Shown here: positions 7,801 to 10,301 of the stretch, piece by piece
How the letters are laid out: each line of letters begins with the position of its first letter
How positions within the stretch are numbered: the stretch's first letter is position 1
Assembly: GCA_000432735.1 (NCBI GenBank)
Contig: FR887834.1
Span: forward strand, 1 to 10,301
Direction of reading: 5' to 3'
DNA length: 10,301 bases
Source of the DNA: Bacteroides sp. CAG:443
GTDB lineage: Bacteria > Bacteroidota > Bacteroidia > Bacteroidales > Bacteroidaceae
Notes under the pieces: model-generated
Told to the model about the DNA's origin: nothing
Database searches by the model: none
What the model saw: only the letters and a program-made list of their open reading frames with translations
Made by a program: the position numbers and the translations under genes

Positions 7801-9032
7801 GCTGCCACATAGTGCGCTATCGTTTCCACAATGCCGGCATCCAACTGGAAGGCTGCTTTGATTAAATCCTCACCGTATCCGGTAGAGCAGCTTCCCTTGA
7901 TATTCAAGGTTGTCTGCGTTTTCAAACACTGTTCTTTCAGAAGGTTCAGTCCCTCCGCTACCGTTTCGATGGCATGTCCGCCATTGGGTTTATAATAAGT
8001 AAACAAGATATTGTCGTCCGAATCGGTCACTACAATCTTGGTTGTCGTAGATCCGGAATCAATACCGATATATACATCTTGTACGCCGGGCTTCAGTGAT
8101 GCTCTACCCAGCTTATTTTTTGAAATCTGCTTCTGCCATTCTTCATAGCTCTTCTGACCGGAAAAGATCGGCATCAAGCCGCTGCACTGATTGTATGCAG
8201 TCGATGTTTCGGCAGTCAGCTTGGTTATCAGATCGGAAAGTCTATATATCCTACAGTCTGCGTGTGCCGACAACGCCGCTCCGGTAGCCGGAAGCAACGC
8301 ACCATTTTCCGGCAAAATAACATCCCCTTCACTCAAATGCAGATACTCCATGAAAGCCTTGCGCAAAGCCGGAATGAAGGTAAGCGGACCTCCACAAAAC
8401 AAAATCGGCGACTTGATATCCCAGCCGTGAGCCAACGTAACGACGGTCTGGACAGCTACCGCATGAAAAATAGAAGCGGCAATATCTTCCCGACTTACAT
8501 TCTTGGCAACTAAGTTCTGGATATCTGTTTTGCAGAAAACACCGCAACGTGAAGCGATCGGATAAATCTGGGTAGCTTTTAATGCCAGTTCGTTCAACTG
8601 GTCGACAGTTGTTCCCAGTATGACAGCCATCTGATCGATAAAAGCTCCGGTACCTCCGGCGCAGTTACCGTTCATACGCAAGTCGGCCGGCTCACCATGC
8701 TTGAAGAATACAATCTTTGCATCCTCACCACCAATATCTATCATGGAAGCAACAGACGGATAATCCTGCCGGATGGCTTGAGTGGCAGCAACGACTTCCT
8801 GCACAAACGGAAACGCATACTGCTCCGACATTCCCAGTCCCACCGAACCGGTTACACAGACGCTGACCTCAATATCTCCCTTCTCTATTAATAACTCTTT
8901 CAAAGTTTCGGCGACAACTGCTTTTGCTCTCGCATTGTGTCTTTTATATCTCGAGAACAACAGCTTTTTCTCTTCGCCCAATACAACAATCTTTACCGTT
9001 GTAGAACCTATATCAATACCTACCTTAAACAT
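4836..9032 (-). CDS. Giant fused acyl-CoA dehydratase activase / DUF2229-HgdB-like iron-sulfur protein
   Basis: A 1398-residue cytoplasmic protein without signal peptide or membrane segments. Residues 1-260 and 320-580 are two BadF/BadG/BcrA/BcrD-type ASKHA ATPase modules. Module 1 has DIGSTT (7-12), DIGGED (99-104), C124 in NGNCAGGTG and C163 in SRCGVFC. Module 2 has DSGSTTT (325-331), DIGGQD (423-428), C448 in NEACSSGCG and C487 in GSRCTVF. Both cysteine pairs are 39 apart, as for C127/C166 of Acidaminococcus HgdC, where two subunits share one [4Fe-4S] cluster. C605, C608, C612 and C631 then form a compact metal-site-like segment. Residues about 668-980 and 1004-1398 look like two related DUF2229/HgdB-like modules (CFPAKLVHGHV 720-730 and FGCGPDAF 926-933; CYPATLIVGDV 1052-1062 and FGCIANHIV 1347-1355). 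Known activators use ATP to deliver low-potential electrons to 2-hydroxyacyl-CoA dehydratases, benzoyl-CoA reductases or double-cubane proteins. A fused donor-acceptor is inferred; the substrate is unknown. Confidence 0.93.
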   Translation of the reverse strand: MFKVGIDIGSTTVKIVVLGEEKKLLFSRYKRHNARAKAVVAETLKELLIEKGDIEVSVCVTGSVGLGMSEQYAFPFVQEVVAATQAIRQDYPSVASMIDIGGEDAKIVFFKHGEPADLRMNGNCAGGTGAFIDQMAVILGTTVDQLNELALKATQIYPIASRCGVFCKTDIQNLVAKNVSREDIAASIFHAVAVQTVVTLAHGWDIKSPILFCGGPLTFIPALRKAFMEYLHLSEGDVILPENGALLPATGAALSAHADCRIYRLSDLITKLTAETSTAYNQCSGLMPIFSGQKSYEEWQKQISKNKLGRASLKPGVQDVYIGIDSGSTTTKIVVTDSDDNILFTYYKPNGGHAIETVAEGLNLLKEQCLKTQTTLNIKGSCSTGYGEDLIKAAFQLDAGIVETIAHYVAAHYLDKDVSFILDIGGQDMKAIFVNDGIIDRIEINEACSSGCGSFIETFANTLGYTAHDFSQAACRSSKPCDLGSRCTVFMNSKVKQVLREGATVDDIAAGLAYSVVKNCLYKVLKLKDVSELGKHIVVQGGTMRNDAVVRALEQLTGAQVIRCDMPELMGAFGCAIYAREHCNTSVSLDEIVSQAHYSTHLLHCKGCDNQCQVFRYRFDNGKNYYSGNRCEKVFTNGSKEQPGENIYRFKNELLFGRSKTVPEKPRMVIGIPRSLNMYENFPFWHTLLTACGIEVRLSGESTYAGYEQSARMVMSDNICFPAKLVHGHVQNLIAQKVDRIFLPFVIFERKGKEQNSYNCPVVTGYSEVVKSVQSSGIPIDSPAISFKDEDLLYKQCSNYLKSLGVEESQIKEAFAKATEVQEDYAASLVAHNKQVLENARQQNHMVVLLAGRPYHTDMLIQHKISDVLADMGIDVISDDIVRENGQKIENVHFLAQWSYPNRILEAAQWCAAQGDDVQFVELTSFGCGPDAFLVDEVRDVLIRNGKTFTLLKLDDINNVGSMKLRIRSLIESMKLFHEHRAGRKEQNTAVAVSECKDHYKNKKILVPYFTPFISPLIPAIMRLAGYDVENLALSNAESCEWGLKYANNEVCYPATLIVGDVVKAFKSGRYNPEETVVAMTQTGGQCRASNYVSLIKKALEEAGYPHTPVVSLTFGSSLENKQPGLKVNWIKILPVALRAILYSDCISKFYYAAAAREKEVGQAARLRDDFLQQAEGLIRDKRSKDLLDLLSVAAEQFNAICRDMNCPKVGVVGEIFLKFNPFAQKNVIGWLTEKGIEVVPSVLTDFFMQNFVNRKVRVESCIQKSAMPDFVYKSAYKIINKQIGKFNKAGMKFRYFIPFKDIFEEAADARKVISLNAQFGEGWLLPAEIMSYARQGIFNVVSLQPFGCIANHIVSKGVEKRIKYFFPEMNILSLDFDSGVSDVNITNRLLLFVDHLK

Positions 9033-9063
9033 ATTTTGACCTGTTTTACATCATAGTCAGACG

Positions 9064-9071
9064 CAAAAGTA
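9064..9071 (-). promoter_or_regulatory. -7 element of the activase / TetR unit
   Basis: Minus-strand TACTTTTG (9071-9064) matches the Bacteroides TAnnTTTG consensus and ends 31 nt before the ATG at 9032. The sequence 20 nt upstream (TAAC) does not match TTTG, so the -33 element is weak, as expected of a regulated promoter. A short palindrome AACATGTT (9075-9082) lies directly upstream, inside the promoter spacer, and could be part of an operator. The leader contains CAGG about 9 nt before the start codon. Confidence 0.5.
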
Positions 9072-9387
9072 GAGAACATGTTTTATTCTGAGTTACGAGC
9101 CAAGCAACAATTAACATTATTTAATTCTATAAACAAAAACAGATAAACCTCCTTAACAGATACGAATGACCAAAAAAGAGTACGGTCTTTTTAGCCTATC
9201 CATTCTTTCCGATGTGAAGCATGACAATATAGTTAGTTATAAGCAAATGGGAAGCAGCAGATTATACACAGATGCTTTTCAAAGGAATGAAAGATTTACA
9301 ACAAGAACAAATACAATTAAATAGGATAAAAACCACGATACGATTCATAAAATCTGGAGAGGTTGTTTCCAAAATGTCTCGACGTTT

Positions 9388-9427
9388 TTTTATTTTTTGT
9401 ACAAAAAATAAAATCTTTTGTACAAAT
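9388..9427. repeat. Two TTTTGTACAAA palindromes spaced 21 bp, one inside a 26-bp perfect palindrome
   Basis: The first copy is centred between 9400 and 9401 and lies in a perfect 26-nt palindrome (9388-9413) made of T/A tracts around GTAC. The second copy, TTTTGTACAAA (9416-9426), is centred between 9421 and 9422. The centres are 21 bp apart, two helical turns, so both would face the same side of the DNA. This is the layout of a paired protein-binding site. Which protein binds, if any, cannot be told from sequence. Confidence 0.55.
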
Positions 9428-9432
9428 TTTCC

Positions 9433-9470
9433 AAAAAGGAAAGGATGCCTTTCCGGGGTTCTCTAGAGAA
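9433..9470 (-). terminator. Second hairpin plus T5 behind the GH3 terminator
   Basis: Reading the minus strand, a 12-nt perfect palindrome TTCTCTAGAGAA (9470-9459) is followed by CCCC. Next comes a perfect 7-bp stem GGAAAGG/CCTTTCC with a 3-nt loop (9454-9438) and then TTTTT (9437-9433). This fits a back-up intrinsic terminator immediately after the main one. It is short, so function is inferred. Confidence 0.4.
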
Positions 9471-9546
9471 AAAAAATAAATGTCCTTCGCCTCTTTTACA
9501 GCCTTTCGTATTTTCTATAAAAAGCGTGCAAAAGAAGTGAAGGACA
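9469..9546 (-). terminator. Intrinsic terminator of the GH3 gene
   Basis: The arms TGTCCTTCGCCTCTTTT (9481-9497) and AAAAGAAGTGAAGGACA (9530-9546) pair over 17 positions with one wobble and one mismatch, around a 32-nt loop. On the minus strand the stem is followed by TTTATTTTTTTT (9480-9469). It starts 22 nt after the GH3 stop codon, so it is well placed to end that transcript. Confidence 0.8.
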
Positions 9547-9568
9547 TTCCTCCTATTTCCAATAATAA

Positions 9569-10301
9569 TTAGCGGTTAGGTGTATCCCAGACCTTTGTTT
9601 CACTGCACTGGATGTCTGTCCACTGGTTGCCGCACTTCAGCTTGAAATCACCTTTCTCCAGACGCCACTTGCCGTCGTAACCAACAAAGGCAAGGTCACT
9701 TCCCTTCAGCTTCATCGTCACGGTCTTGGTCTCACCCGGATTGAGTGCTACCTTTTCGAAGTTGCGCAGGCGGATATTGTCGGGAGTGCTGCTTGCAACC
9801 AGATCCTTGGAGTACAGCAGCACGCTTTCCTTTCCGGCCACTTTTCCGGTGTTGGTCACGTCGACACTTACTATCAATACGTCGTCGGCAGTAAACGACG
9901 GCTTGTCGACTTTCAGGTTCGAGTAGCTGTAGGTAGTGTAACTCAGTCCGAAACCAAATTCCCACTGCACGTCCATTACGGCATCGTAGTTGTAGTTTCC
10001 ACCCATCTGTCCCATGTTTTCGCAAGGCTTGTAGTCGTAGTTGGCAAGGGCGTTAACATACTTAGGATAGGTGAAAGGCAGCTTTCCGCTGAAGTTGGCA
10101 TCGCCGGCGAGCAGGTTAGCAAGCGCGTCGCCACCGTAGTTGCTGGGTAACATCACGTCGACTACAGCCTTTGCCAGCGGAACGATGTCGTTGATGATGC
10201 GCGGACGGCCTTCATTCAACACAAGGATGACGGGCTTTCCGGTTGCAGCCAGCGCCTTTACCAGATTACGCTGGTTTTCCGACAGCGTCAGGTCGCTCAG
10301 G
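9569..10301 (-). CDS. Glycoside hydrolase family 3 protein (beta-glucosidase-like), C-terminal part, 5' truncated by the window
   Basis: The frame stays open to the right edge, so about 243 C-terminal residues are visible and the start lies outside. An internal GTG at 10222 is not the start, because homologous sequence continues upstream of it (LSENQRNLVKALAATGKPVI). The visible part covers the end of the GH3 C-terminal alpha/beta domain (LVLNEGRPR, then PSNYGGDALANLLAGDANFSGKLPFTYP). It then runs into the fibronectin-III-like domain (FGFGLSYTTYSYSNL, VDVTNTGKVAGKESVLLYSKD, NFEKVALNPGETKTV) and ends at TPNR. GH3 enzymes are retaining exo-glycosidases that remove terminal beta-linked glucose or xylose; in Bacteroidales they usually act in the periplasm. 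The catalytic nucleophile domain and any signal peptide are off-window, so substrate cannot be inferred. A strong terminator follows the stop, separating it from the activase unit. Confidence 0.93.
   Translation of the reverse strand, partial: LSDLTLSENQRNLVKALAATGKPVILVLNEGRPRIINDIVPLAKAVVDVMLPSNYGGDALANLLAGDANFSGKLPFTYPKYVNALANYDYKPCENMGQMGGNYNYDAVMDVQWEFGFGLSYTTYSYSNLKVDKPSFTADDVLIVSVDVTNTGKVAGKESVLLYSKDLVASSTPDNIRLRNFEKVALNPGETKTVTMKLKGSDLAFVGYDGKWRLEKGDFKLKCGNQWTDIQCSETKVWDTPNR

Larger units (their letters stand above)
9033..9568. other. 536-bp intergenic region with regulatory structure and no convincing gene
   Basis: This AT-rich gap separates the GH3 gene from the activase gene. Its right part (9433-9546) holds the GH3 terminator structures. 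Its centre (9388-9427) has two TTTTGTACAAA palindromes. Its left end (9064-9082) has the activase -7 element. The stretch 9100-9380 contains only weak open frames: a 64-codon plus-strand frame (9272-9466) that runs through the palindromes and terminator, and a 28-codon minus-strand frame (9262-9348, MNRIVVFILFNCICSCCK...). Neither has supporting homology or a matched promoter, so I call no gene. Confidence 0.6.

Noticed and set aside
9075..9082. AACATGTT palindrome next to the activase -7 element as a TetR operator
   Set aside because: Only 8 perfect bases with no matching second copy; too short to call as an operator, so it is mentioned only with the promoter.
9173..9192. AAAAAGA / TCTTTTT hairpin with a 6-nt loop in the intergenic region
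   Set aside because: Nearly all A-T pairs and no gene ends next to it on either strand, so it is expected by chance in AT-rich DNA.
9262..9348. Minus-strand 28-codon frame with a hydrophobic, Cys-rich start (MNRIVVFILFNCICSCCK)
   Set aside because: It looks faintly like a signal or lipoprotein leader but is very short and lacks an exact TAnnTTTG box at a proper distance; more likely chance. Conservation across strains would be needed to revive it.
9272..9466. Plus-strand 64-codon frame in the intergenic region
   Set aside because: It runs through the AT palindromes and the second terminator hairpin, is Lys/Phe rich as expected from AT-rich DNA, and has no promoter or homology that I can see.
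10220..10222. GTG at 10222 as the start of a small protein
   Set aside because: The GH3 homology continues upstream in the same frame to the window edge, so this is an internal valine codon.

Overview
The window looks like chromosomal DNA of a Gram-negative anaerobe of the Bacteroidales, most likely Bacteroides or a close relative. Three intergenic gaps carry the Bacteroides-type -7 promoter element (TAnnTTTG) just upstream of a gene. The KDO-pathway enzyme KdsA implies an LPS-type outer membrane. The protein set (GH3 glycosidase, fused 2-hydroxyacyl-CoA dehydratase activase, MiaA-like enzyme) also fits gut Bacteroidales. No gene could be assigned to a species from sequence alone.

Every gene I can support lies on the minus strand, so transcription runs from high to low coordinates. 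From the right edge: (1) the C-terminal part of a family 3 glycoside hydrolase (9569 to the edge), followed by a strong intrinsic terminator; (2) a 536-bp intergenic region with stacked dyad-symmetric elements and two copies of a TTTTGTACAAA palindrome 21 bp apart; (3) a two-gene unit with its own -7 element: a 1398-residue activase / dehydratase-like iron-sulfur protein and, overlapping it by 4 bases, a TetR-family regulator; (4) a compact three-gene unit, miaA-like, diacylglycerol-kinase-like and kdsA, with gaps of only 4 and 7 bases; (5) serS with its own well-formed promoter, followed by terminator-like inverted repeats at the left edge.

Functionally, kdsA (KDO for lipid A/core), serS (seryl-tRNA synthetase), the MiaA-like enzyme (modification at tRNA A37) and the lipid kinase are housekeeping or envelope genes. 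The unit most worth attention is the giant activase plus TetR pair. The single chain contains two ATPase/activase modules, each keeping the two cysteines that in dimeric activators hold a bridging [4Fe-4S] cluster. It also has a compact four-cysteine segment and two tandem HgdB/DUF2229-like cysteine-bearing modules. It therefore resembles a one-polypeptide ATP-driven low-potential electron donor joined to its reductase/dehydratase-like acceptor. The substrate is unknown, and the coupled TetR protein is the obvious candidate regulator. I see no tRNA, rRNA, CRISPR array, insertion sequence or prophage gene in the window.
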